Assembly (NCBI RefSeq): GCF_001713475.1 | Contig: NZ_CP016499.1 | Span: forward strand, 1,612,001 to 1,676,000 | Length of the DNA stretch: 64,000 nucleotides | Origin: Agrobacterium sp. RAC06 | Lineage (GTDB): Bacteria; Pseudomonadota; Alphaproteobacteria; Rhizobiales; Rhizobiaceae | Direction: 5' to 3' | Shown here: positions 43,101 to 51,956 of the stretch, piece by piece | Layout: each line of letters opens with the position of its first letter | Position numbering within the stretch: the first letter of the stretch is position 1 | The notes under the pieces: generated by a model | What the model saw: the letters and a program-made list of their open reading frames with translations, nothing else | Told to the model about the DNA's origin: nothing | Databases searched by the model: none | Position numbers and translations under genes: made by a program

Positions 43101-43525
43101 CTGTGCAGCCCGTACCGGACGCCATTTACCGCGCACTCTCTCGCCACCCGGAACATGTGCGGGGGCGTCTCCTCGAGATCCGCCAGTTGATCTTCACGGT
43201 CGCGGCAGAGATCGGAAATGTCGGTCCACTCACGGAAACGCTCAAATGGGGCGAGCCCGCCTACCTGACCGAGTTCAGCCGAAGCGGAACCACCATTCGG
43301 CTGGGCGCCACCAGAGAGGCGCCCCAGGACAGCGCGGTGCTGTTCAACTGCAAGACAAGCCTCATCGCCATGGCTCGCACTGCATTTCCTGCAGATTTCA
43401 AGTTCGAGGGAAACCGCGCGCTCGTGATCCCTGCCGAACTCGCAATGCCTTGCACGCCGTTGCTATTCTGCCTGAGTGCAGCTTTGACCTATCATCGGCA
43501 GAGAGGCACAGGCTCTCGCAACTAA
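43097..43525 (+). CDS. DUF1801-domain protein
   Basis: 142 residues, ATGA overlap with the AraC gene. The DUF1801 pattern is 'GRLLEIRQLIFTVAAEI', 'ETLKWGEPAYLTEFSRSGTT' and 'IRLGA'. The fold is related to the YdhG family, and no enzymatic activity is established. Coupling with the GyrI-type regulator suggests that both respond to the same ligand. Confidence 0.85.
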   Translation: MTVQPVPDAIYRALSRHPEHVRGRLLEIRQLIFTVAAEIGNVGPLTETLKWGEPAYLTEFSRSGTTIRLGATREAPQDSAVLFNCKTSLIAMARTAFPADFKFEGNRALVIPAELAMPCTPLLFCLSAALTYHRQRGTGSRN

Positions 43526-43555
43526 CGGGAGGAAAAACTCCAGGACGCCTGGCCC

Positions 43556-44161
43556 TCAGGCGTGCCCCGCCTCCATCGACAGCATGGCCGGATTGATCCC
43601 CATCAAGGCGAGTGCCCTGTCGTATTTGTTGTCGAGGCTGCGGTCGAAGATCAGGCTTTCGGTGGCAGCGCAATGCAGCCAGCCGTTCTGGGCGATCTCT
43701 TCTTCCAGCTGCCCCGGGCCCCAGCCGGCATAGCCGAGCAGCATGGTGGCGTGGCGGGGACCGCGCCCGTCCGAAATGGCGCGGACGATATCGAGCGTGG
43801 CGGTAAGCGAGATGTCGTCGCTGACGGGGATGGAGCTGTCCGACAGATAATCGTCGGAATGCAGCACGAAGCCACGGTTCTGCTCGACCGGGCCGCCGCA
43901 CTGGATGGGAAAATGGCGGGCGTGATCGGGCAGCATGATCGCGTCGTTGCGGTCGATCAGCTCCAGGTGCAGGAGGAGATCCGCGAAGGTCACCGATTGC
44001 GAGCGGTTGATGATGAAGCCCATGGCACCGGCATCGGAATGGGCGCAGATATAGACGACCGCGCGGGCAAAGTTGCCATCGGGCATGCCCGGCATGGCAA
44101 TCAGCAGCTGTCCATCGAGGAAGCCGCGTTCTCTCAGATCGGTTTTCGACGACAATGCCAT
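43556..44161 (-). CDS. YqgE/AlgH-family protein
   Basis: 201 residues with start at 44161 ('[20 protein letters not shown]'). The signature '[20 protein letters not shown]', '[14 protein letters not shown]' and '[18 protein letters not shown]' is diagnostic of the YqgE family, a conserved cytoplasmic protein with no firm biochemical function. In many proteobacteria it lies near genes for regulation or thiol biology; here it is divergent from a DsbD-N-like gene and a peroxiredoxin. Confidence 0.93.
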   Translation of the reverse strand: MALSSKTDLRERGFLDGQLLIAMPGMPDGNFARAVVYICAHSDAGAMGFIINRSQSVTFADLLLHLELIDRNDAIMLPDHARHFPIQCGGPVEQNRGFVLHSDDYLSDSSIPVSDDISLTATLDIVRAISDGRGPRHATMLLGYAGWGPGQLEEEIAQNGWLHCAATESLIFDRSLDNKYDRALALMGINPAMLSMEAGHA

Positions 44162-44324
44162 GCCCGCCTCCTTAGTTCGCCTTATCGGCAATCGGCTTCA
44201 CGCGTGGTTCTGATGTAGTCTCCCATTCAAGATGGGCCAGAAGCGGGTTCCGATCAACCCAAAATGATTGGCATGAAGCAAGCGTGACTGGCCAAGCCGA
44301 CAGCGATCTTCTAGAGCCGGAGGC

Positions 44325-45197
44325 ATGATCTCCAAAATGAACCCAGCGATGTCTTGTTCCCATCTCCGAGGCTTTTCTCGCAGCAGCCGCGCATCGGTAG
44401 TTGCAGCAGCCCTTGGCCTGTTCTCGCTGGCGTCCGCCATGCCGGCGCTGGCGGCGAGCAGCGACTGGGCGGTGAACGAAGGCGGACGGATGCGCCTGAT
44501 CCTGCTGCCCCCGGAGGCAGACGGGACGCGACACGGCGCGCTCGTGATCGAGCCCAAACCGGGCTGGATCACCTACTGGAAAGAGCCCGGCGATGTCGGC
44601 ATTCCGCCCGCAATCACGCCTCAGCCGGGCGCGTCCTACACCGTGGAGCTTATCGGTTTTCCCGTGCCGAAGGTCCTCTCAAACGACGAGATGACCGATG
44701 TCGGCTATGACCAACCTGTTACCCTGCCGCTCCGCCTGAAGAATGCGCCTGATGACACCGGCGTGACGCTGAGTGCCTTTGTCGGAGTCTGCCAAAACAT
44801 CTGCATCCCCTTCCAGGCCGATCTCAGCGTGCCGCCAGACGCAGACGGGATCGCCAATGCCGTCGAAACCGCCCTCGTCCGCTCGGCACAGGCCCAGGTG
44901 CCGCCAGGTCCCTCTCCCGACTTTCACGTCATCGACCACCAGCTGGGAGCCGGCCACAGAGAGCTCGTCGTGCGGCTGAAGATGCCAGCTGGCGCCGACA
45001 GTCCGAAGGCCTTTGTCAGCGGGCCGAGCGGCCATGTCTTCGTCGATTCCGTCGCCTCCCGAGGCGCCGATGGCGAGACGATTCTGACGTTGCCGATCGG
45101 CAAGCTGCCGAAGAAATACAAGATTGCCGGCAAACACTGGGGAATTCTCGTGATCAGCGGCGACCGCGCCATGGAAACCACGCTTGCCTTTGATTGA
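44325..45197 (+). CDS. Exported DsbD N-terminal-domain-like protein
   Basis: 290 residues. The first about 43 residues are a signal peptide ending near 'SAMPALAASS' (a shorter start such as 44340 is possible). The mature part resembles the periplasmic alpha domain of DsbD without the membrane or thioredoxin parts: 'KPGWITYWKEPGDVGIPPAI', 'YDQPVTLPLRL' and the cysteine pair 'VGVCQNICIPFQADL'. It may accept electrons for periplasmic thiol reduction or deliver them to a partner. The peroxiredoxin gene starts 71 bases downstream and may share its transcript. Confidence 0.85.
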   Translation: MISKMNPAMSCSHLRGFSRSSRASVVAAALGLFSLASAMPALAASSDWAVNEGGRMRLILLPPEADGTRHGALVIEPKPGWITYWKEPGDVGIPPAITPQPGASYTVELIGFPVPKVLSNDEMTDVGYDQPVTLPLRLKNAPDDTGVTLSAFVGVCQNICIPFQADLSVPPDADGIANAVETALVRSAQAQVPPGPSPDFHVIDHQLGAGHRELVVRLKMPAGADSPKAFVSGPSGHVFVDSVASRGADGETILTLPIGKLPKKYKIAGKHWGILVISGDRAMETTLAFD

Positions 45198-45268
45198 CCC
45201 ATTCCTATATTCGCCTCGATTGCCATTCGGAGGGGTTCTGGATGGAGCAACCAAGCGAGGACGATTTC

Positions 45269-45760
45269 ATGACCATTGCCATTGGCGACAAGCTGCCCCA
45301 GGCCACCTTCAAGGAAAAGACCGCTGACGGTCCGGTGGAGATCACCACGGAACAGCTGTTTGCGGGCAAGAAGGTCGTCGTCTTCGCCGTTCCGGGTGCG
45401 TTTACCCCTACCTGCACGCTGAACCACCTGCCGGGCTACCTGGAAAACCGTGATGCGCTGATCGCGCGTGGCGTCGACGACATCGCCGTCGTCTCCGTCA
45501 ACGACTGGCATGTCATGGGCGCCTGGGCTCAGCATTCGGGTGGCCAGGGCAAGATCCATTTCCTCGCCGACTGGGACGCCTCCTTCACCAAGGCGCTCGG
45601 CCTCGACATCGACCTGTCGGGCGGCGGGCTCGGCGTACGTTCGAAGCGCTATTCGATGCTGGTCGAGGACGGCGTGCTGAAGAGCCTCAACATCGAAGAG
45701 AACCCGGGCCAGGCGACGGTCTCCTCGGCCGCGACGATGATCGAGCAGCTCAGCGCCTGA
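45269..45760 (+). CDS. Peroxiredoxin, atypical 2-Cys/PrxV (hybrid) type
   Basis: 163 residues with start at 45269 ('MTIAIGDKLPQATF'). The peroxidatic Cys is in 'PGAFTPTCTLNHLPGYL'. 'DIAVVSVNDWHVMGAW' and 'GLGVRSKRYSMLVEDGVLK' are typical of the PrxV group, which reduces hydroperoxides using thioredoxin or glutaredoxin. It is cytoplasmic. A strong terminator follows at 45785. Confidence 0.94.
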   Translation: MTIAIGDKLPQATFKEKTADGPVEITTEQLFAGKKVVVFAVPGAFTPTCTLNHLPGYLENRDALIARGVDDIAVVSVNDWHVMGAWAQHSGGQGKIHFLADWDASFTKALGLDIDLSGGGLGVRSKRYSMLVEDGVLKSLNIEENPGQATVSSAATMIEQLSA

Positions 45761-45784
45761 GACAGCAAGAGATTTTTTAGAACT

Positions 45785-45819
45785 GAAGAGGCTCGGGAAA
45801 CCGGGCCTCTTCTCGTTTT
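45785..45819 (+). terminator. Rho-independent terminator after the peroxiredoxin gene
   Basis: A 12-bp stem with a GAAA loop ('gaagaggctcgg' pairing with 'ccgggcctcttc', one G-U pair), followed by 'tcgtttt'. It starts 25 bases after the stop. Confidence 0.9.
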
Positions 45820-45827
45820 GGGAAGCG

Positions 45828-46136
45828 TCAGTGCGCCAGATCGAAGACGAGGATGCCGGCCAGGCCACCATCGGTTGCGCCGACGATGCGTTCGCCGACT
45901 TCGACATGCTTCGGATGCTTCAGATAGTAGTCGCGGACCATCTCGTCCTCGAAGGTGACGATGAAGCCGTCATTGTAGCCGCCTGCCAGCCCTTCCGGCG
46001 AGACATTTGCCCCGGCCTTCACCTCCAGCATGCCCGGTACCACGTCCTTCAGATCGGCAATGGCCGCATAGATCGCCTGCTTCTCGGCCTCCTGGACGGC
46101 CGCCTTGAAGCGCAGGAACACGCAGTGCTGGATCAT
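45828..46136 (-). CDS. Dabb-family stress-responsive alpha-beta barrel protein
   Basis: 102 residues with start at 46136 ('MIQHCVFLRFKAAVQEAEKQ'). The dimeric alpha-beta barrel (Dabb) signature is 'DLKDVVPGMLEVKAGANVSP', 'YNDGFIVTFEDEMVRDYYL' and 'HPKHVEVGERIV'. Functions in the family are varied and mostly unknown. It lies 92 bases downstream of rnhA on the same strand and could belong to the thrB-rnhA transcript. Confidence 0.9.
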   Translation of the reverse strand: MIQHCVFLRFKAAVQEAEKQAIYAAIADLKDVVPGMLEVKAGANVSPEGLAGGYNDGFIVTFEDEMVRDYYLKHPKHVEVGERIVGATDGGLAGILVFDLAH

Positions 46137-46228
46137 GGATGTCTCCCGTATGTTGTTTTGACGGGAGCATAGGGTCAACGGGGGAAAGGGCAAGGGGATG
46201 ATGCGTGGCGCCCTCCTCGCCCCTTCAA

Positions 46229-46699
46229 TCACTTCACCATCAGGGACTTGGGAAAGCCGCCCGACTTCTTGAACGGCTCCATGCCCTTACGGGCAAGCTC
46301 GTCGGCGCGTTCGTTCTCCGGGTGGCCGGCATGGCCCTTGACCCAGTGCCACTTCACCTTGTGGCGCTGGTTGGCGACGTCAAGCGCCTGCCACAGCTCG
46401 CCATTCTTCACCGGCTTCCTGTCTGCGGTCTTCCAGCCATTCTTCTTCCAGCCGAAGATCCACTTGGAGATGCCGTCCATCACGTATTTGCTGTCGGTGT
46501 AGAGGTCGACTTCGCAGGCGTCTTTCAGCGCATTCAGCGCAGTGATCGTGGCGAGCAGCTCCATTCGGTTGTTGGTGGTGTCGGCCTCGCCGCCGGAAAG
46601 CTCCTTCTCGGTTTCGCCGTAGCGCAGCACAGCACCCCAGCCGCCGGGGCCGGGATTGCCCGAACAGGCGCCGTCTGTGTAGATCTCGACATGTTTCAT
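46229..46699 (-). CDS. rnhA: Ribonuclease HI
   Basis: 156 residues. Degrades the RNA strand of RNA-DNA hybrids. Catalytic acidic residues are visible in '[19 protein letters not shown]', '[14 protein letters not shown]', '[13 protein letters not shown]' and '[18 protein letters not shown]'. Start at 46699 gives '[10 protein letters not shown]' and overlaps the thrB stop by 4 bases. The thrB-rnhA pairing is, as I recall, conserved in rhizobia. Confidence 0.97.
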   Translation of the reverse strand: MKHVEIYTDGACSGNPGPGGWGAVLRYGETEKELSGGEADTTNNRMELLATITALNALKDACEVDLYTDSKYVMDGISKWIFGWKKNGWKTADRKPVKNGELWQALDVANQRHKVKWHWVKGHAGHPENERADELARKGMEPFKKSGGFPKSLMVK

Positions 46700-47661
46700 G
46701 CGATCAGTCCGTATTCCGAGGCATTGGTAACGGCGCGGTGGAAGCGCAGCTTCTTCAGATATTCGAGCGGGTCCTTCTTGACCACCAGGGCTCCGGCGGG
46801 CGTCGTCAGCCAGTCGTAGAGGCGGGTCAGGAAGAAGCGGAGAGCAGATCCGCGGCAGAGGATCGGCAGGGCCTCGATTTCGGCGGCCGACAGCGGGCGC
46901 ACGGACTGGTAGCCTTCGATCATCGCCTTGCCCTTGGTGATGTTGTAGGCGCCATCTTTCTCGAAGCACCAGGAATTGAGGCAAATCGAGAGGTCGTAGA
47001 CCAGGAGATCGTTGCAGGCGAAATAGAAGTCGATCAGGCCCGACAGGGTGTCGCCGAGGAAGAAGACGTTATCCGGGAAGAGATCGGCATGGATGACGCC
47101 TGTGGCCAAGTCCTTCGGCCAATGGGTCGAGAGGAAGTCCAGCTCGGCGCCGATCTCGGCTTCCAGCCCCTCCTCCACCTCGTCGGCCCGTGCCTCGGAC
47201 TTTGCCCAGAGCAGCTGCCAGCCTTCAAGCGACAAGGCATTCGGACGCGTAAGTTCAAAGCCTTCGCTGGCGATGTGCATCTTGGCAAGGGCTGCGCCCA
47301 CCTCGCGGCAATGCTGCGCTTCCGGCTTTCGCAGCCACATGCCTTCAAGGAAGGAGATCAGCGCTGCCGGGCGGCCCGAGAGTTCGCCGAGCAGTTCGCC
47401 ATCCTTGCGCGGCAGGGGCAGCGGGCAGTTGAGCCCGCGCTCCGAGAGGTGATGCATCAGGCCGAGAAAGAAGGGCAGGTCGGACTTTTCGACCCGCTTC
47501 TCGTAGAGCGTCAGGATCAGCGGGGACTTCGAGGTGTGCAGCAGGAAGTTGGAATTCTCCACGCCTTCGGCGATGCCCTTGTAGGAGAGCAGTTCGCCTG
47601 CATCATACTGCGCCAGAAAGGCCTTGAGGTCGACTTCGTTGATATCGGTATAGACTGCCAC
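46696..47661 (-). CDS. thrB: Homoserine kinase, aminoglycoside-phosphotransferase type (ThrB2)
   Basis: 321 residues. Phosphorylates homoserine, the substrate step before ThrC. It belongs to the APH-like fold used in alphaproteobacteria, not the GHMP-type ThrB of enterics. Signatures are '[17 protein letters not shown]', the catalytic loop '[16 protein letters not shown]' and the metal motif '[17 protein letters not shown]'. It overlaps rnhA. In related genomes I remember ispH directly upstream; here 2.85 kb with HicAB and a GGDEF-EAL gene lie between. Confidence 0.95.
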   Translation of the reverse strand: MAVYTDINEVDLKAFLAQYDAGELLSYKGIAEGVENSNFLLHTSKSPLILTLYEKRVEKSDLPFFLGLMHHLSERGLNCPLPLPRKDGELLGELSGRPAALISFLEGMWLRKPEAQHCREVGAALAKMHIASEGFELTRPNALSLEGWQLLWAKSEARADEVEEGLEAEIGAELDFLSTHWPKDLATGVIHADLFPDNVFFLGDTLSGLIDFYFACNDLLVYDLSICLNSWCFEKDGAYNITKGKAMIEGYQSVRPLSAAEIEALPILCRGSALRFFLTRLYDWLTTPAGALVVKKDPLEYLKKLRFHRAVTNASEYGLIA

Positions 47662-47791
47662 AGCGTGAGGTTCCGTGCCGCTTCGGGGATGAAAGCAGTC
47701 CTATAACGGGCGCGGCGCCCATGCCAGCCCTGCTGCGACACGGGGCACAGGAAATGGTACTCACAGGTGCTGAGATCGCATGACTGCAATG

Positions 47792-48226
47792 TCACGCTGA
47801 GAGCGCATAGCCCCGGATGTTGTTCGGATTGTTGTCGCTCGTCATCTGCTGCTCTGCCGCCCTGGCCAAGAAACCAGAGCGCGTCAGACCATGCGCCTCG
47901 GCATGAGCGTCAATGGCACGCAGGAGGTCTTCGGCCAGAGTGATGTTGACGCGGACTGCCTTCTTCGCAGGGGTTCTCAGCGGGATGAGAACGGCCACGG
48001 CATCGCTATTTCCAGGATCAGACATGATTGCCTCGAGCGACGAAGGCTCCGGAATGGCCTCACCATCCTCAATCATGCCTTCGACATGGAATGCCAGAGC
48101 TTCCTCCGCCATGCGGCGTGCATCGTCCAGATCCGTACCCGCCGTGGCGACACCGGGGAAATCGGGGAAGGAGACGCCGTAATCGCTGTCGGGATCCTTG
48201 TGAATGAGGCCAATGAAATTCTGCAT
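47792..48226 (-). CDS. hicB: HicB-family antitoxin
   Basis: 144 residues. The N-terminal partial RNase-H-like domain is 'YGVSFPDFPGVATAGTDLDD' with 'ARRMAEEALAFHVEGMIEDG'. The C-terminal ribbon-helix-helix 'VNITLAEDLLRAIDAHAEAH' should bind the operon promoter. It starts 4 bases after the HicA stop and neutralises that toxin. Confidence 0.92.
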   Translation of the reverse strand: MQNFIGLIHKDPDSDYGVSFPDFPGVATAGTDLDDARRMAEEALAFHVEGMIEDGEAIPEPSSLEAIMSDPGNSDAVAVLIPLRTPAKKAVRVNITLAEDLLRAIDAHAEAHGLTRSGFLARAAEQQMTSDNNPNNIRGYALSA

Positions 48227-48230
48227 GAGC

Positions 48231-48419
48231 TCACCTCAGCTTCAACGAAGACTGTTTCTCGATATTTTTCAGGGTGCCGATTGGCAGATCTCTCTTCGGA
48301 TGAGGGACAGTGACGCGGCCGGGCTTCTTCTCATGCTTGAACTGCACATGACTGCCCTTGGTGGAGACTTCATACCACCCGTCAGCTTTCAACGCGGCGA
48401 TAACTGCTGAACTCCTCAT
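48231..48419 (-). CDS. hicA: HicA-family mRNA interferase toxin
   Basis: 62 residues with start at 48419 ('MRSSAVIAALKADGWYEV'); longer frames upstream are not supported. The double-stranded-RNA-binding-like fold carries the catalytic His in 'KGSHVQFKH', followed by 'VTVPHPKRDLPIGTLKNIEK'. It cleaves mRNA when HicB is lost. The hicAB operon is divergent from the GGDEF-EAL gene, and an AT-rich promoter lies at about 48420-48440. Confidence 0.92.
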   Translation of the reverse strand: MRSSAVIAALKADGWYEVSTKGSHVQFKHEKKPGRVTVPHPKRDLPIGTLKNIEKQSSLKLR

Positions 48420-48546
48420 GTTAAATATTATACACACCCGATGCGCACGTCTCAAGATGCTCACCCTGTGCCGATCTTGGACGAACACTTTACGAACTGC
48501 TAATATCGATCCGATAGCATTTCCGAAACAACGCGGGACTGTTGCA

Positions 48547-50250
48547 ATGGATCTCCCTCCGACTGCTCGCCTGGCACATGACTTTGCTGCAACAATGAAC
48601 CTCGCGCTCATCGTGGTCGACAGCCAAGGCAACATCCGCTTCGCCAATGCCGCCTTCTGCGCCATGTTCGGTTACGAAGCCGAGCAGGTTCGTGGCCGAC
48701 AGATCACGATGATCATCCCAGAGCGCATGCGCGGCGCCCATTCTGCCGGCATGGCCAATGCTGCGTCGGGCGCCAAGCCGGGGCTGGCGGGAAAACCGGT
48801 GGAAGTGTCCGCGCTGAAGAGCGACGGAACGGAATTTCCGATCGAGATCACGCTTTCCATGTGGACTTCAGAGGGCGAATTCTGGGCCGGGGCCACCATT
48901 CGTGACATCTCCGAGCGGCGCGAGCGCGACGCGCGGTTGATGCGCCTTGCCTCGCATGACACGCTGACCGGCCTGCGAAACCGCCACGAATTCATGACCG
49001 TTCTTGCTGAAAAGCTGTCGTCGGGTGCTGCCTGCTCTCTCCTGATGATTGATCTGGACGGCTTCAAGGACGTCAACGATATGCATGGCCATCTTGTCGG
49101 TGACAGCCTCCTGCAAGCGGTCGGGGTGCGCCTGCCCTATCTGCTCGGCGACAAGACGGTGATCGGACGCCTCGGCGGCGACGAGTTTGCAGTGCTCTTC
49201 CCCGACAGTGGTGATCCGGTCGTTGCAAAAAGAGAGGCAGCGCGAATTCTCGACGCCTTTCGCAAGCCCTTCAGCCTTGGTGGTCTGGAGCTGGAACTGG
49301 GGGCGAGCATCGGCATCGCGCTTGCGCCTGCGCATGGACGTGAGGCCGAGGAATTGCTGGCCTCGGCCGATTTTGCCCTCTACCGCGCCAAGGCGGCCGG
49401 CGGTCGTGCCTATCGGTTCTTCGAGACATCCATGCGCAACGAGAGCCAGGCCAAACGCGACATGCGCGACCGGCTGCGCCGCGCGTTGCACAAGAATGAA
49501 CTCGAAATCTATTACCAGCCACAGGTGGATCTGAGCACGCGCAAAGTGGTCGGTTTCGAAGCGCTGATCCGATGGAACCATCCCGACCTCGGTCTCCTTT
49601 TGCCCGGCGCATTCCTGCCTTCCCTGGAGCAAAGCTCATTGGCCAGCGATATCGGCTGGTGGACCATCGAAGAAGCCTGCCAGATGGCGGCAGACCTCAA
49701 TCGGCAGGACGGCCGATACCGGATCGCCGTCAATCTTTTCCCGCAACAGTTCCGGTCGCCACATCTATGCGACCGTGTGAGCGATGCACTGGAACGCCAC
49801 CAGGTGGCGCCGGAGTGGCTGGAACTGGAAATCACCGAAGAGGTGGCGTTGAACGATGCGGACGCGAGTGTGCAGGCTCTGAAGGCGATCCGCGATATCG
49901 GTGTCGGCGTCGCATTCGACGATTTCGGGACAGGTTTTGCATCGCTGAGTTCGTTGCAGCGCTACCCGCTGACCACCCTGAAAATTGACCGAGGCTTCAT
50001 CCGCGACATTCGCACGCGCACCTCGGACGCGGCAATTACCCGCGCGCTCGTCGCGATGAGCACGGAAATGGGCTTGCGGACGGTGGCCGAGGGGATCGAG
50101 GGCCCCGAACAAGAAAGCGTCTTGCGCGATATCGGCTGCCAGGAAGGCCAGGGTTATCTGTATGGTCGGCCGATGCGGAAAGAGGATGCGCTGAGATGCA
50201 TAAACAATGCTGGAACGATCGGCAAACCCCTCCGCGTCAACGGACTCTGA
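48547..50250 (+). CDS. Cytoplasmic PAS-GGDEF-EAL cyclic-di-GMP protein
   Basis: 567 residues from the ATG at 48547. PAS sensor at about 12-125 ('ALIVVDSQGNIRFANAAFC'), GGDEF at about 135-290 with an intact 'RLGGDEFAVLF' near residue 208, and EAL at about 310-555 with 'FEALIRWNHPDLG' near 337 and 'DDFGTGFASLSSLQRYPL'. Both active sites look complete. The inhibitory RxxD is absent ('GDKTVIGRLGGDEF'). No transmembrane segment. Its PAS may bind heme or flavin, which is not determined here. It is divergent from hicA. Confidence 0.94.
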   Translation: MDLPPTARLAHDFAATMNLALIVVDSQGNIRFANAAFCAMFGYEAEQVRGRQITMIIPERMRGAHSAGMANAASGAKPGLAGKPVEVSALKSDGTEFPIEITLSMWTSEGEFWAGATIRDISERRERDARLMRLASHDTLTGLRNRHEFMTVLAEKLSSGAACSLLMIDLDGFKDVNDMHGHLVGDSLLQAVGVRLPYLLGDKTVIGRLGGDEFAVLFPDSGDPVVAKREAARILDAFRKPFSLGGLELELGASIGIALAPAHGREAEELLASADFALYRAKAAGGRAYRFFETSMRNESQAKRDMRDRLRRALHKNELEIYYQPQVDLSTRKVVGFEALIRWNHPDLGLLLPGAFLPSLEQSSLASDIGWWTIEEACQMAADLNRQDGRYRIAVNLFPQQFRSPHLCDRVSDALERHQVAPEWLELEITEEVALNDADASVQALKAIRDIGVGVAFDDFGTGFASLSSLQRYPLTTLKIDRGFIRDIRTRTSDAAITRALVAMSTEMGLRTVAEGIEGPEQESVLRDIGCQEGQGYLYGRPMRKEDALRCINNAGTIGKPLRVNGL

Positions 50251-50509
50251 CGTCCGTGTTCAAGCTAGTCCGCGCGGAGTTGCAGAAGTCGGCCGGTTCT
50301 GGTCTTGGCGGCAATCTGCTTCTTGCCAAAGGCGCAGTCGAAAGTTTCCGCCAGCCGGCCCTTATCTATGCTGTTGGCGGCTAGCCGCGCCTGTGAGCCT
50401 GCCAATTGCGAGCGCGATCTTGTTTCAGCCATCAGGCCATCGAATTTCATGGCGAGCTTCGGAGACTTGCGCTTCAGGAGGCACTCAAAATTTCAGACTG
50501 CGCGGCAGG

Positions 50510-51514
50510 TCAGCCATTGACCCAGGCCATGTCCTCCCGTGTCAGTTCGACATCGCGCAATTCGCGGTTCACGAGGAAATGTTCGTTTTCTTCCGCCGTT
50601 ATGGCCAGTTCGACCTTGGCATCGAAGCGCTGGCGGAAGGCGTCGATGATCTCGTCGACGATGACCTCAGGCGCTGAGGCGCCGGCGGAAATGCCGAGGG
50701 TTCCGATCTCGCCGATTTCAGACCAGTCGATTTCGGATGCGCGCTGGACCAGCATCGAGCGCGTCGCCCCTGCCCTCAAGGCGACTTCGACGAGGCGCTT
50801 CGAGTTCGACGAATTGGGAGCGCCGACGACGATGAAGAGATCGCAGCCGGGGGCGGCTTGCTTTACGGCTTCCTGGCGGTTGGTCGTCGCGTAGCAGATG
50901 CTATCGGCGGAGGGCGCCGTCAGGTTGGGGAAGCGCTCCATGAGGCGGGCGATGACGCCTGCCGTGTCATCAACGGACAACGTCGTCTGCGTGACATAGC
51001 CGAGATTGTCGGGATTGGCGGGCTCGTAGGCATCCGCATCCTCGACCGTTTCGATCAGCGAGACGCTTCCCGGCGGCAGCTGGCCCATGGTGCCAATGAC
51101 TTCCGGATGGCCTTCGTGACCAATCAGGATGACATGGCGGCCAAGGCGCTCATGGCGCATGGCCTGCTTGTGGACCTTGGAGACCAGCGGACAGGTGGCA
51201 TCGAGATAGAAGAGGTTGCGGCTTGCCGCATCCTCCGGCACCGATTTCGGCACGCCATGGGCGGAGAAGACCACCGGCTGCTGGCGATGTTCGGCGGGGA
51301 TCTCGTCGAGTTCCTCGACGAAGATCGCGCCCTTGGCTTCCAGCCCCTCCACGACATAGCGGTTATGCACGATCTCGTGCCGCACATAAACCGGCGCGCC
51401 ATAACGCTTGAGGGCGAGCACGACGATCTGGATCGCGCGATCGACGCCGGCGCAGAAGCCGCGCGGGCCGCAAAGCCTGATCGTCAGAGGGGGGCGGTTC
51501 AGGTGCATGTTCAT
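50510..51514 (-). CDS. ispH: 4-hydroxy-3-methylbut-2-enyl diphosphate reductase IspH
   Basis: 334 residues from the ATG at 51514 (51508 is an in-frame alternative). This iron-sulfur enzyme makes IPP and DMAPP in the last step of the MEP pathway. The three iron-sulfur Cys are in '[15 protein letters not shown]', '[13 protein letters not shown]' and '[14 protein letters not shown]'; '[15 protein letters not shown]' is another signature. The DUF1304 gene ends 5 bases upstream. Confidence 0.97.
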   Translation of the reverse strand: MNMHLNRPPLTIRLCGPRGFCAGVDRAIQIVVLALKRYGAPVYVRHEIVHNRYVVEGLEAKGAIFVEELDEIPAEHRQQPVVFSAHGVPKSVPEDAASRNLFYLDATCPLVSKVHKQAMRHERLGRHVILIGHEGHPEVIGTMGQLPPGSVSLIETVEDADAYEPANPDNLGYVTQTTLSVDDTAGVIARLMERFPNLTAPSADSICYATTNRQEAVKQAAPGCDLFIVVGAPNSSNSKRLVEVALRAGATRSMLVQRASEIDWSEIGEIGTLGISAGASAPEVIVDEIIDAFRQRFDAKVELAITAEENEHFLVNRELRDVELTREDMAWVNG

Positions 51515-51518
51515 CGGT

Positions 51519-51884
51519 TCAACCGGCAATCAGGACAGCGATAATGGCGAGTGCCGCCGGAAGAGCCTGAATGACAAAGATCTTCCGCGAGGCCGTTGCT
51601 CCCCCATATAGGCCCGCGACCAGTACACAGCCAAGGAAAAACAACTGAATTTGAAAACCGAAGGCGACATCCGGGTGCAGCAGGCCCCAGATCAGGCCTG
51701 CGGCGAGGAAGCCGTTATAGAGGCCCTGGTTGGCCGCCATGACCTTGGTCGCTTCGGCCTGTTCGGGTTTCATGCCGAAGGCACGGCGGCCGGTCGGCGT
51801 GGTCCAGAGAAACATCTCGAGGATCAGAATATAGATGTGTTCAAGCGCGACGAGCGCGACCAGTGTCGAAGCGAGATAGGACAT
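51519..51884 (-). CDS. DUF1304-family membrane protein
   Basis: 121 residues with four predicted transmembrane helices. The family signature is '[20 protein letters not shown]', with '[20 protein letters not shown]'. Function unknown. It ends 5 bases before the ispH start, so the two probably share a transcript, with a possible upstream promoter in 51885-51956. Confidence 0.85.
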   Translation of the reverse strand: MSYLASTLVALVALEHIYILILEMFLWTTPTGRRAFGMKPEQAEATKVMAANQGLYNGFLAAGLIWGLLHPDVAFGFQIQLFFLGCVLVAGLYGGATASRKIFVIQALPAALAIIAVLIAG

Positions 51885-51956
51885 GCATGTACCCCTTGGC
51901 GGCGATCGATCGGGACCGCACGGCCTTGCGTGTTTAGCCGAAAAGCTCTCTTCGGA

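Noticed and set aside
50265..50450. 61-codon minus-strand frame between the GGDEF-EAL gene and ispH
   Set aside because: No ribosome site, no hydrophobic or domain pattern and no similarity that I recognise. Mentioned only as a possible remnant.
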